Shown: positions 1-5,825 of the stretch, one piece after another
How the letters are laid out: each line of letters starts with the position of its first letter
Numbering within the stretch: the stretch's first letter is position 1
Origin: Anaerolineae bacterium
Lineage (GTDB): Bacteria; Chloroflexota; Anaerolineae; Aggregatilineales; Aggregatilineaceae
DNA length: 10,044 bases
NCBI GenBank assembly: GCA_016929355.1
Contig: JAFGJA010000420.1
Coordinates: 1 to 10,044 of the forward strand
Direction: 5' to 3'
Notes under the pieces: model-generated
Database searches by the model: none
The model's input: the letters and a program-made list of their open reading frames with translations, nothing else
What the model was told of the DNA's origin: nothing
Made by a program: the position numbers and the translations under genes

Positions 1-49
1 CTTTCGGTTTTCGCAAACAAAAAGGTATCCCAATGTCCCCATTTTTCAA

Positions 50-70
50 ACCGCACTCATCCGTTGCGGT
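50..70. repeat. Short inverted repeat, 6-bp arms
   Basis: ACCGCA (50-55) and TGCGGT (65-70) are perfect inverted repeats around a 9-base loop. No T-tract follows on either strand, so this is not a convincing intrinsic terminator. It may be a chance repeat or the end signal of a gene to the left of the window. Confidence 0.25.
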
Positions 71-216
71 CTACTGAACTTACTGATTTCCCCCAATTTT
101 ATTGTGTTTGATAGTTTTTAGCTGCGATTCCTTTTGATTGCTTTCTTTATGTTTTTGCTACATTTCGCTGCGTAGTTTCTTGCACTGATCCCTTCTTCGT
201 AATTTGATGTGATTAA

Positions 217-245
217 TTGCACTGTGATTTTTTTCACAATAGATT
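217..245 (+). promoter_or_regulatory. Candidate sigma-70-type promoter of the hydrogenase operon
   Basis: TTGCAC (217-222) and TAGATT (240-245) are separated by 17 bases, the usual spacing. The -10 box matches the consensus at four of six bases and the -35 box at three, so the match is moderate. Transcription would start near 252, leaving a leader of about 30 bases before the ATG at 283. The spacer between the boxes is filled by the first palindromic operator (222-239), and the second operator (265-282) lies just downstream of the predicted start. That is the geometry expected for a repressed promoter. TACTAT (245-250) is an alternative -10 without a good -35. Confidence 0.4.
222..239. promoter_or_regulatory. 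Upstream Rex-like (or CRP/FNR-like) operator
   Basis: CTGTGAT-TTTT-TTCACAA matches the Rex operator pattern TTGTGAA-N4-TTCACAA at 12 of 14 arm bases. The core TGTGA (223-227), six bases, TCACA (234-238) also fits a CRP/FNR-type site exactly. It lies between the candidate -35 and -10 boxes, so a bound protein should block RNA polymerase. Its centre (230.5) is 43 bp, about four helical turns, from the centre of the second site (273.5), so two dimers could sit on the same face of the DNA. Rex is the favoured regulator because the downstream site fits it at every arm base. CRP, FNR or CooA relatives remain possible. Confidence 0.6.
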
Positions 246-264
246 ACTATGGTAGCGTCGCTTT

Positions 265-282
265 TTGTGAAGGAGTTCACAA
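265..282. promoter_or_regulatory. Perfect Rex-type operator enclosing the ribosome binding site
   Basis: TTGTGAA-GGAG-TTCACAA is a perfect palindrome with 7-base arms and fits the known Rex operator pattern (TTGTGAA-N4-TTCACAA) at all 14 arm bases. Rex is a repressor that leaves DNA when NADH is high, and it is known to control fermentation and hydrogenase genes in several phyla. The four central bases are the GGAG Shine-Dalgarno sequence of the first gene, and the palindrome ends directly before the ATG at 283. In mRNA the same bases could form a 7-bp hairpin with GGAG in the loop, so an effect on translation is also possible. The core also matches CRP/FNR sites (TGTGA-N6-TCACA). Confidence 0.7.
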
Positions 283-891
283 ATGTCTTATGTGATCATA
301 GTAGCAGGAGCCTCCCTGTGTGCTTTTTTCGCTATGCGTGCGCGCCAATTGATTGAGTCGGCGCTATGGTTGGCGGGCACCAGTGCGCTGGTTTCGATTG
401 GGTTGTATGCGTTGGGAGCGCAAATTGCCGCCGTGATCGAACTCAGTGTTGGGGCAGGGCTGGTAACGGTGCTATTCGTTTTTGCGATCAGTATTGCGGG
501 GGATGATGCGCTTAGTGCGCGTGCATTCGTTCCCAATTGGCTGGCTGTCGGATTAAGTCTGGCGTTTGTCGCCCTGTTTGCTTATATGGTGTTGCCCGCC
601 GAAACTGCGCAAGCTATCGCTAGTGAGTCCCCCTTTGCGGTGATGGTGTGGGATAACCGGGCTTTGGATTTGCTGGTCCAGTTGGTGTTGATTTTCACGG
701 GAGTGTTATGTTTGCTCGGTTTGTTGGTCGATGATAAGCCGGTGACAACCGACGAACCTGCGCAGACCAAGGCTATTCCTGTGACAATGATTCCAGCCGG
801 CAATGGCTCCGATCCGGTGATGTCGGCACTTCCGCGTGTCAATGGCGCAAATGGGTATGAAACCGAAACAAAGGAAAAAACAGTCGTATGA
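283..891 (+). CDS. NuoJ-like / fused MbhD-MbhE-like hydrogenase membrane subunit
   Basis: A 202-residue membrane protein of the ion-translocating arm, with about five hydrophobic segments (near residues 3-20, 26-48, 50-72, 84-104 and 128-149). Residues 50-70, with E53 and the VGAGL stretch at 56-60, resemble the conserved core of MbhD/MrpB-type proteins (DUF4040). Residues 118-149, including WDNRALDLLVQ, resemble the 'YRxxDTLGE' region of MbhE. The protein therefore looks like MbhD and MbhE joined, equivalent to NuoJ of complex I. The usual Tyr and Glu of the MbhE motif are Asp and Gln here. A hydrophilic tail of about 50 residues (150-202), rich in T, E, P and G, is unusual. The start is firm: GGAG lies 7 bases upstream. 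The stop overlaps the next ATG by four bases. The family is assigned by motif and position, not by search. Confidence 0.72.
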   Translation: MSYVIIVAGASLCAFFAMRARQLIESALWLAGTSALVSIGLYALGAQIAAVIELSVGAGLVTVLFVFAISIAGDDALSARAFVPNWLAVGLSLAFVALFAYMVLPAETAQAIASESPFAVMVWDNRALDLLVQLVLIFTGVLCLLGLLVDDKPVTTDEPAQTKAIPVTMIPAGNGSDPVMSALPRVNGANGYETETKEKTVV

Positions 892-1193
892 GTGATGTTG
901 AGATTCTCTTGGTCGGTGGGTTCATGCTGGCTGGCGTTGGGTTATATGGCTTGCTGGTGATTCGCAATCTGATCAAGGTTGTGGTTGCTATGCAGATTAT
1001 GGTTAAGGGGGTTTTGCTCGCCCTTGCCGCCGCCGCCGAAACCAGTGGGCAGATTAATTTGGGCCAAAGCATGATCCTCACCGTTATTGTGGCCGATACC
1101 GTTGTCGCTGTGATTGGTCTGGCCTTGGCGGTTCAAGTCCGACGAGTCAAGGGCACTCTGGATGTCCGTGAGTTATCCGAACTACGAGGCTAA
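888..1193 (+). CDS. NuoK/MrpC/MbhG-like membrane subunit
   Basis: A 101-residue protein with three hydrophobic helices (about 5-24, 30-50 and 61-84), the size and topology of NuoK, MrpC and MbhG. These small proteins form part of the proton or sodium path next to the antiporter subunits. GLYGLLVIRNLIK (18-30) matches the family's first loop, and the third helix ends in a basic QVRR turn. Position 36, where E. coli NuoK has a functionally important Glu, is Gln here. K40 and D70 are the charged residues within or near the membrane segments. ATGA overlap with the previous gene implies translational coupling; AAGGA (871-875) is a weak, rather distant ribosome binding site. MrpC-type proteins also lack the NuoK glutamates, so the Mrp/Mbh affinity is favoured. 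Confidence 0.78.
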   Translation: MSDVEILLVGGFMLAGVGLYGLLVIRNLIKVVVAMQIMVKGVLLALAAAAETSGQINLGQSMILTVIVADTVVAVIGLALAVQVRRVKGTLDVRELSELRG

Positions 1194-1205
1194 AACCAAT
1201 TCTCT

Positions 1206-2957
1206 ATGACTGATTTACTCATTGTATTGACGATGGGCTTGCCCTGGGTAGGCGCGTTGGTGGTGTGGCGTTTGGGCGATGATAAGCCCGACTTGCAGCA
1301 TCGACTGGCGTTTGTATTTGCGCTGGCGGCTGGTATCGCGGCCCTTGCGTTGATTCCGCTGCACACCAGCGATGTTGAGTTGAGCATTGACGCAGGCAGC
1401 GTGTTTGGTAAATTCACCTTTGTGCCGGATAGCCTGGGGGTATTCCTGGCAGCGATTGCGACTGTGATCGGTAGTCTGGCGGTGTTATTCTCGTCCGATT
1501 ATATGCAGGGCGAAAAGCAATTAGGCCGCTACTACACCTCGATGTTGCTGTTCATCGGCGCGATGGTGGGTTTGGCACTGACGGGTAGCATTCTCTTACT
1601 GTTCATCTTTTGGGAAATCACCGCGCTGTGTTCTTATGCGCTGATCTCATTCTATAACGATGATCCTAAAGCGGTAGCCGGGGGTATCAAAGCGCTGATT
1701 ATCACGCAGTTTGGTGGTATCGGGATGCTGGCCGGGGCGTTGATTTGCTTTGCTTATCTGGGCGACTATCAGATTGCCACGTTCATTGAAAAAGCGGATA
1801 CACTGCCCTCGGATATGCTAACCGTGATGGCTTTTGGTTTCCTGGCGGCAGCCGCCGCGAAATCGGCGCAGTTTCCGTTCCATACCTGGCTGCCCGGCGC
1901 AATGGAAGCGCCCACGCCGGTGAGTGCGCTCATTCACGCGGCGACAATGGTCAATGCCGGTGTTTATTTGCTGGCTCGTTTTTACCCGGCATTCGCTGGC
2001 GTTGATTACTGGACCGATGCGGTCATGGTCGTAGGTCTGGTTTCAGCGCTGATGGCGGCTTCGATGGCAGTTGTGGCGAAAGACCTCAAGCGGGTTTTGG
2101 CCTATTCAACTATCAGCCAACTGGGGTATATGGTCTACGCGGTGGGCGTTGGCTCAATTTTTGCCAGCCAATTTCATTTGCTCAGTCACGCGATTTTTAA
2201 GGCGTTGTTGTTTTTATCGGCGGGTGCTGTTATTCATGGCGTTGGCACACGCGATATGTTCAAGATGGGCGGTTTAGGCCAAGCGATGCCATTCAACCGC
2301 AACGTATTCATGATTGGCGCGTTGGCGCTGGCGGGTGTGCCGGTGCTGAATGGTTTCTGGAGTAAAGAAATCATCCTCGAACATGGTTTGCACGATGGTC
2401 CAGCCTGGGCCTATTACGGCATGTTGGCCGGAGCCGGGATCACGGCGCTGTATACGGCGCGCATGGTCTGGCTGGTGTTCTTTGGGCGCGCGCATTATGA
2501 AACCGAACACGCGCATGATGCCGGTCCTATGATGAAGGTGGCGACGGGTATTTTGGCGGTAGGTACGCTCACAAGCTGGCTGGTGATTGGACTGTTTGGT
2601 GAGATGCTGGAAAAGAGTTTGCCGCATCATCATATTCATGTGGAAGCGGCATCCGACATGCTCGAAGCGGTGATTACTGCGCCGGAAACGCTGGTGGCGT
2701 TGGGTGTGGTTCTCATTGGAGCCGTAGTATGGGTTATTCACCGCGCCTTCTTGCCAGTAGGTGAGTTCCTCGCGCCATTGGGCGCGGCGGCTGACCAGGA
2801 TTATGGGTTGAACTGGGTGAATCGCCAGATTGTACAGATTACGCAATCGCTGGGCGAACGTCTCCGTGCGACACAAACCGGTTATTTAAATTGGAACGTC
2901 TTCGGGATCGTGGTCGGCGTGATCGTCACGCTTGGCGTGTTGGCTTGGGGGGCATAA
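1206..2957 (+). CDS. NuoL/MrpA-like proton or sodium antiporter subunit
   Basis: A 583-residue polytopic membrane protein of the antiporter-like family (Proton_antipo_M: NuoL/M/N, MrpA/D, HyfB), expected to move H+ or Na+ across the membrane when the hydrogenase reaction drives it. The hallmark residues are visible: a transmembrane Glu in FWEITALCSY (E137), a Lys in AKSAQFPFHTWLP (K219), the EAPTPVSALIHAATMVNAG motif (234-252) typical of NuoL, FKALLFLSAGAVIHG (331-345) and the distal Lys in NGFWSKEII (K387). Length is close to NuoL (about 610) and much shorter than full MrpA (about 800), so it lacks the MrpA C-terminal part. The last 20 residues form one more helix. It starts 12 bases after the previous stop with only a weak GAGG ribosome binding site. 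Its stop codon abuts the ATG of the next antiporter gene. Confidence 0.9.
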   Translation: MTDLLIVLTMGLPWVGALVVWRLGDDKPDLQHRLAFVFALAAGIAALALIPLHTSDVELSIDAGSVFGKFTFVPDSLGVFLAAIATVIGSLAVLFSSDYMQGEKQLGRYYTSMLLFIGAMVGLALTGSILLLFIFWEITALCSYALISFYNDDPKAVAGGIKALIITQFGGIGMLAGALICFAYLGDYQIATFIEKADTLPSDMLTVMAFGFLAAAAAKSAQFPFHTWLPGAMEAPTPVSALIHAATMVNAGVYLLARFYPAFAGVDYWTDAVMVVGLVSALMAASMAVVAKDLKRVLAYSTISQLGYMVYAVGVGSIFASQFHLLSHAIFKALLFLSAGAVIHGVGTRDMFKMGGLGQAMPFNRNVFMIGALALAGVPVLNGFWSKEIILEHGLHDGPAWAYYGMLAGAGITALYTARMVWLVFFGRAHYETEHAHDAGPMMKVATGILAVGTLTSWLVIGLFGEMLEKSLPHHHIHVEAASDMLEAVITAPETLVALGVVLIGAVVWVIHRAFLPVGEFLAPLGAAADQDYGLNWVNRQIVQITQSLGERLRATQTGYLNWNVFGIVVGVIVTLGVLAWGA

Positions 2958-4454
2958 ATGGCTGATTTACCTGCTTTTATCTGGTTATTGTTGGTTCCCC
3001 TGATCGCAACGCCGTTCGTGTATCTGGTCGGGCGTATCTTTGATGTGCGCGGCAATTTGATCGCGCGCTGGGCGGCGCTGGTGGTCCTGGGTGTGACCTG
3101 GCTGCCGTTTATTCTGGCGGTGCTGGACCTGGATCAAAACGGCGCGGATAGTTACACGCTGGGCACAGTTACGCTGCGCTTCGATGAATTGAGCTTGCTG
3201 TTGGCGGCGCTCTCGTTGGGATTGTCAACGGTGGTGGTGCTCTATTCGGCGGCGTATATGCAGTATGAAGGGCGTCAGGAGAAATACTACGCCTGTCTTA
3301 CGGCATTGACCGGCGTCATGATTGGTCTTGGCTGCGCTGGGGATTTGTTTAACCTGTGGGCCTGGTTCGAAGGCATGGCGATTGCTTCGTTCCTGTTGGT
3401 AGCTTTTTATCACGAACAAGCGAATGCGCTCGAAGCCGGGATCAAATATCTGGTGCAAAGCGCGGTTGGCTCCGCGTTGGTGATGTTGGGCATTGCGCTC
3501 GTGTTGGCGAATACCGGTACGCTCGATCTGGTTGAGATTCGCGCGGCTGCCGGGGATTCAACGCTATTACTCGCGGCAGGTGCATTGTTTGTCATCGGGT
3601 TTGGTATCAAAGCGGCGCTCGTGCCGATGCATACGTGGCTGCCGGATGCCCATTCGCAAGCGCCGAGCGGTATCAGTGCGATGCTCTCCGGTGTGGTCAT
3701 CGAAGCGGGCCTGATCGCTATGCTGCGCAGTGTGGCGGCGCTGGCGGGTGTGTCGGATGCCTGGGGCGAGATGCTGATGGTCTTCGGCGTGCTGAATATG
3801 GTCGTGGGTAATCTGCTGGCGCTGCGCCAAACGCAGGTTAAGCGGTTGCTGGCGTTTTCCAGCTTGAGTCATGTGGGTTATATGCTGGTTGGTTTGGGCG
3901 TGGCAATTTATGCCAATGATGCTACCGGCGCACAGGGCAGTTTATTTCACATGCTGAATCATGGGCTGATGAAGGGCCTCGCGTTTTTGGCAGCAGGATC
4001 GCTGCTCTATACGCTGCATGTGGCTGCTGGGAGTCATGCACCACTCACCATTGCCGATCTGAACGGTGCGGCCAAACGTTATCCGCTAACGGCGCTTGGT
4101 TTGAGTATCGCAGTCCTGGGCTTGGGCGGATTGCCCCCGCTTGCCGGGTTTATGTCGAAATGGCAGATTTTTGTGGCGGGCTTCAATACCCATGAAAGCT
4201 GGATTCAAGCCCTGATCGTTTTCGCCGCGCTGAATAGTGTGTTGTCGTTGGGATATTATGCGCCGCTTGTGAACGCGCTGTATCGTGAAGAAGAGTCCGA
4301 AGCCGTGGTTAAGGGTAAACGTTTGCCACTGACTATGAGTATCCCGGTGGTTGTGTTGAGTGTGGCTGTTATCGTGATCGGTATCTGGCCTGCCCTGCTG
4401 CGCTGGCTGGCTGAACCGGCAGGCGATGCGCTGCTGGCGACCTTTGGCTTTTAG
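2958..4454 (+). CDS. NuoM/N- or MrpD/MbhH-like antiporter subunit
   Basis: A second antiporter-like subunit of 498 residues, the size of NuoN, NuoM, MrpD and MbhH. Visible signature residues are E138 in WFEGMAIASF, K218 in GIKAALVPMHTWLPDAHSQAP (216-236, with H225 and H232), the LNHGLMKGLAFLAAGSLLY helix (333-351) and the distal Lys of FMSKWQIF (K401). The HTWLPDAHSQAPS wording is typical of MrpD and Mbh/Hyc-type proteins rather than NuoL. ATG follows the previous TAA with no gap, so ribosomes probably continue from one antiporter gene into the next, giving equal amounts. Together the two subunits offer two ion channels per complex. MrpD versus NuoN affiliation cannot be settled by eye. Confidence 0.9.
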   Translation: MADLPAFIWLLLVPLIATPFVYLVGRIFDVRGNLIARWAALVVLGVTWLPFILAVLDLDQNGADSYTLGTVTLRFDELSLLLAALSLGLSTVVVLYSAAYMQYEGRQEKYYACLTALTGVMIGLGCAGDLFNLWAWFEGMAIASFLLVAFYHEQANALEAGIKYLVQSAVGSALVMLGIALVLANTGTLDLVEIRAAAGDSTLLLAAGALFVIGFGIKAALVPMHTWLPDAHSQAPSGISAMLSGVVIEAGLIAMLRSVAALAGVSDAWGEMLMVFGVLNMVVGNLLALRQTQVKRLLAFSSLSHVGYMLVGLGVAIYANDATGAQGSLFHMLNHGLMKGLAFLAAGSLLYTLHVAAGSHAPLTIADLNGAAKRYPLTALGLSIAVLGLGGLPPLAGFMSKWQIFVAGFNTHESWIQALIVFAALNSVLSLGYYAPLVNALYREEESEAVVKGKRLPLTMSIPVVVLSVAVIVIGIWPALLRWLAEPAGDALLATFGF

Positions 4455-4466
4455 GGAGGAGACAAC

Positions 4467-4781
4467 ATGGCTGATACTTTACTTTCACCGATTGTAGCGT
4501 TTCCCGTGTATCTGATTCTGGTGGGTTTGCTATCCGGTTTTGGGCGCGTGCTGGCCGGGCCGGGACAGGCATCCGCAGCTAAATCGAGCACCTATTCCGG
4601 GGGCGAGGCTTCCCCAAAACGCCCGGCGGCTCCTGGCTACCGTCCCTTTTTTGTCATTGCGTTGTTCTTTGCAATTCTGCACCTGGGCGTATTGATGCTT
4701 GGCAGCAGCGACCTTTCAGCGATGGCGGGCGTATATCTTGTTGGACTCATGTTCGCTCTCGTCGCGCTCATTTTAGGGTAG
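4467..4781 (+). CDS. NuoA-like (ND3-like) small membrane subunit
   Basis: A 104-residue protein with one N-terminal helix (about 8-28), a hydrophilic loop (about 30-57) and two C-terminal helices (about 59-77 and 84-103), the layout of NuoA/ND3. In complex I this subunit lies at the junction of membrane and peripheral arms beside NuoH, and its loop contacts the NuoB/NuoD interface. TYSGGEASP (41-49) occupies the place of the family's Y-E-C/S-G loop motif. RPFFVIALFFAILHLGVLML matches the next helix, but the usual acidic F-D-x-E is LHLG here, so both acids are missing. The start is firm: GGAGGAG lies just upstream (4455-4461). It sits between the antiporter genes and the NuoB-like gene, where Mbh has MbhI, which is partly NuoA-like. 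Assignment is by topology, position and weak motif. Confidence 0.62.
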   Translation: MADTLLSPIVAFPVYLILVGLLSGFGRVLAGPGQASAAKSSTYSGGEASPKRPAAPGYRPFFVIALFFAILHLGVLMLGSSDLSAMAGVYLVGLMFALVALILG

Positions 4782-4798
4782 TGTGTGGAGGCACTCTG

Positions 4799-5326
4799 AT
4801 GGATATTAATAAAACGTGGCAAGGCGTATTGGATCAAGTTAAAACGTGGGCGCGCGTTAATTCGCCCTGGGCCATTCACTACAACAGTGGATCGTGCAAC
4901 GGTTGTGATATTGAAATTCTGGCAACGTTGACCCCGCGCTATGACGCAGAACGCCTCGGTGTCAAACTGGAAGGCAGCCCCCGCCATGCCGACGTACTGA
5001 TCTGTACCGGCCCCGTTACCCGCCAATCGCGCGAGCGCCTGATCCGCATTTATGACCAGATGCCCGAACCGAAATTCGTGATCGCAGTGGGCGCGTGTGC
5101 GCTCAGTGGTGGGGCATTTCAGGGATGCTATAACATCATGGGTGGCATTGACGAAGTGATCCCGGTGGATGTATTTGTGCCGGGTTGCCCACCCCGGCCC
5201 GAAGCGATTATCGATGGTGTGGTCAAATTGTTAGGCCAACTTCAGGGCGGCGTGAGTGCCGAACCTGTTACGTTAACCGAAGAATCTGTGCCTGCACCGC
5301 AGGGTGTCAAGCCGGGGTTAGCCTGA
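4799..5326 (+). CDS. [NiFe]-hydrogenase small subunit, NuoB/MbhJ-like
   Basis: A 175-residue soluble protein that carries the proximal [4Fe-4S] cluster and passes electrons to the catalytic subunit; it is the electron-transfer small subunit of group 4 [NiFe] hydrogenases. The four expected ligands are visible: C33 and C36 in GSCNGCDIE, C100 in AVGACALSGG and C130 in VPGCPPRPEAI. This is the CxxC form of hydrogenases and not the adjacent CC pair of complex I NuoB. C69 and C110 are additional cysteines. There is no signal peptide, so the subunit faces the cytoplasm. ATG at 4799 is preferred because GGAGG lies 8 bases before it; an in-frame GTG at 4781 would add six residues. A GluPro-rich tail of about 20 residues (153-175) follows the conserved core. 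The next gene starts one base after the stop. Confidence 0.92.
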   Translation: MDINKTWQGVLDQVKTWARVNSPWAIHYNSGSCNGCDIEILATLTPRYDAERLGVKLEGSPRHADVLICTGPVTRQSRERLIRIYDQMPEPKFVIAVGACALSGGAFQGCYNIMGGIDEVIPVDVFVPGCPPRPEAIIDGVVKLLGQLQGGVSAEPVTLTEESVPAPQGVKPGLA

Positions 5327-5327
5327 T

Positions 5328-5825
5328 ATGCAAACGGAAACACTGGAAGTAAAACTCAAAACTGCCGCTAAATTTTTGGATCGGTGGGCTGTTGAAACGA
5401 CGACGCCCGAACCGGAACGACTGGATGTGGTGATTGATGCTACCGATCTCCTGGCGGCAGTGGCCGGTATGGTCAAGATTCAGTGGGGCTATCTGGCGAC
5501 GATCACCGGGATAGACCTGGGAGTTGAAGATGGGCGGCTGGAACTGCTCTATCATTTCTGCTCTGGTCCGGCGGTGGTCACACTGCGGGTACGGATTCCG
5601 CGTGGCAACGCTTTTATCCCCAGTATCTATGAATTCATCCCGTCGGTGAGTTTTTATGAACGCGAATTGATCGAGATGCTAGGGATCACGATTGCCAATA
5701 CGCCGAATACAGATCGGTTATTCCTGCCGGATGACTGGCCGGAGGGTGTGTATCCGCTCCGCAAAGATTTTGACATCAATGAAGCCCAAACACCGAGGAA
5801 TCGCAAAGCCAATGGCAACACATAA
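5328..5825 (+). CDS. NuoC/MbhK-like 30-kDa-type hydrogenase subunit
   Basis: A 165-residue protein of the complex I 30-kDa (NuoC) family, a structural partner of the NuoB- and NuoD-like subunits with no cofactor of its own. The family signature is clear near the C-terminus: ERELIEMLGI (111-120) followed by TDRLFLPDDWPEGVYPLRKDF (128-148). Length is normal for group 4 hydrogenases, where this domain is either free, as here, or joined to the large subunit as in HycE. It starts one base after the NuoB-like stop and its last 14 bases overlap the start of the NuoD-like gene, so the peripheral-arm subunits are probably made by coupled translation. Confidence 0.92.
   Translation: MQTETLEVKLKTAAKFLDRWAVETTTPEPERLDVVIDATDLLAAVAGMVKIQWGYLATITGIDLGVEDGRLELLYHFCSGPAVVTLRVRIPRGNAFIPSIYEFIPSVSFYERELIEMLGITIANTPNTDRLFLPDDWPEGVYPLRKDFDINEAQTPRNRKANGNT

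Larger units (their letters stand above)
1..282. other. AT-rich intergenic control region upstream of the hydrogenase operon
   Basis: This stretch has no convincing gene. All three plus frames that are open at the left edge close within the first 120 bases, and none gives a recognisable protein. The DNA is clearly richer in A and T (mainly T on this strand, from about 85 to 200) than the GC-richer operon that follows. It contains a weak inverted repeat (50-70), a candidate promoter (217-245) and two palindromic operators (222-239 and 265-282), listed separately. The first gene starts at 283 with its ribosome binding site inside the second palindrome. Whether the far left end belongs to the tail of a preceding gene cannot be decided from this window. 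Confidence 0.6.

Noticed and set aside
1..77. Open frames entering from the left edge, one ending at TGA 75-77 near the inverted repeat at 50-70, as the tail of a preceding gene
   Set aside because: About 24 residues with no recognisable family and base composition unlike the coding region; a chance open frame is as likely.
108..164. Additional promoter-like boxes (TTGATA 108-113, TTGATT 134-139, TACATT 159-164)
   Set aside because: No pair has both acceptable boxes and spacing; such matches are expected by chance in T-rich DNA.
222..282. The palindromes as CRP or CooA activator sites
   Set aside because: Not excluded, since both fit TGTGA-N6-TCACA, but their positions in and after the promoter suit a repressor, and the 7-base arms with a 4-base spacer fit Rex exactly.
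2274..2876. Long minus-strand open frame of 200 codons inside the NuoL-like gene
   Set aside because: It is the antisense shadow of a strongly supported antiporter gene; its translation is rich in H, R and Q with no domain and no ribosome binding site.
4781..4798. GTG 4781 as start of the hydrogenase small subunit
   Set aside because: It would overlap the previous stop codon and place GGAGG inside the coding sequence, whereas ATG 4799 has this ribosome binding site at ideal distance.
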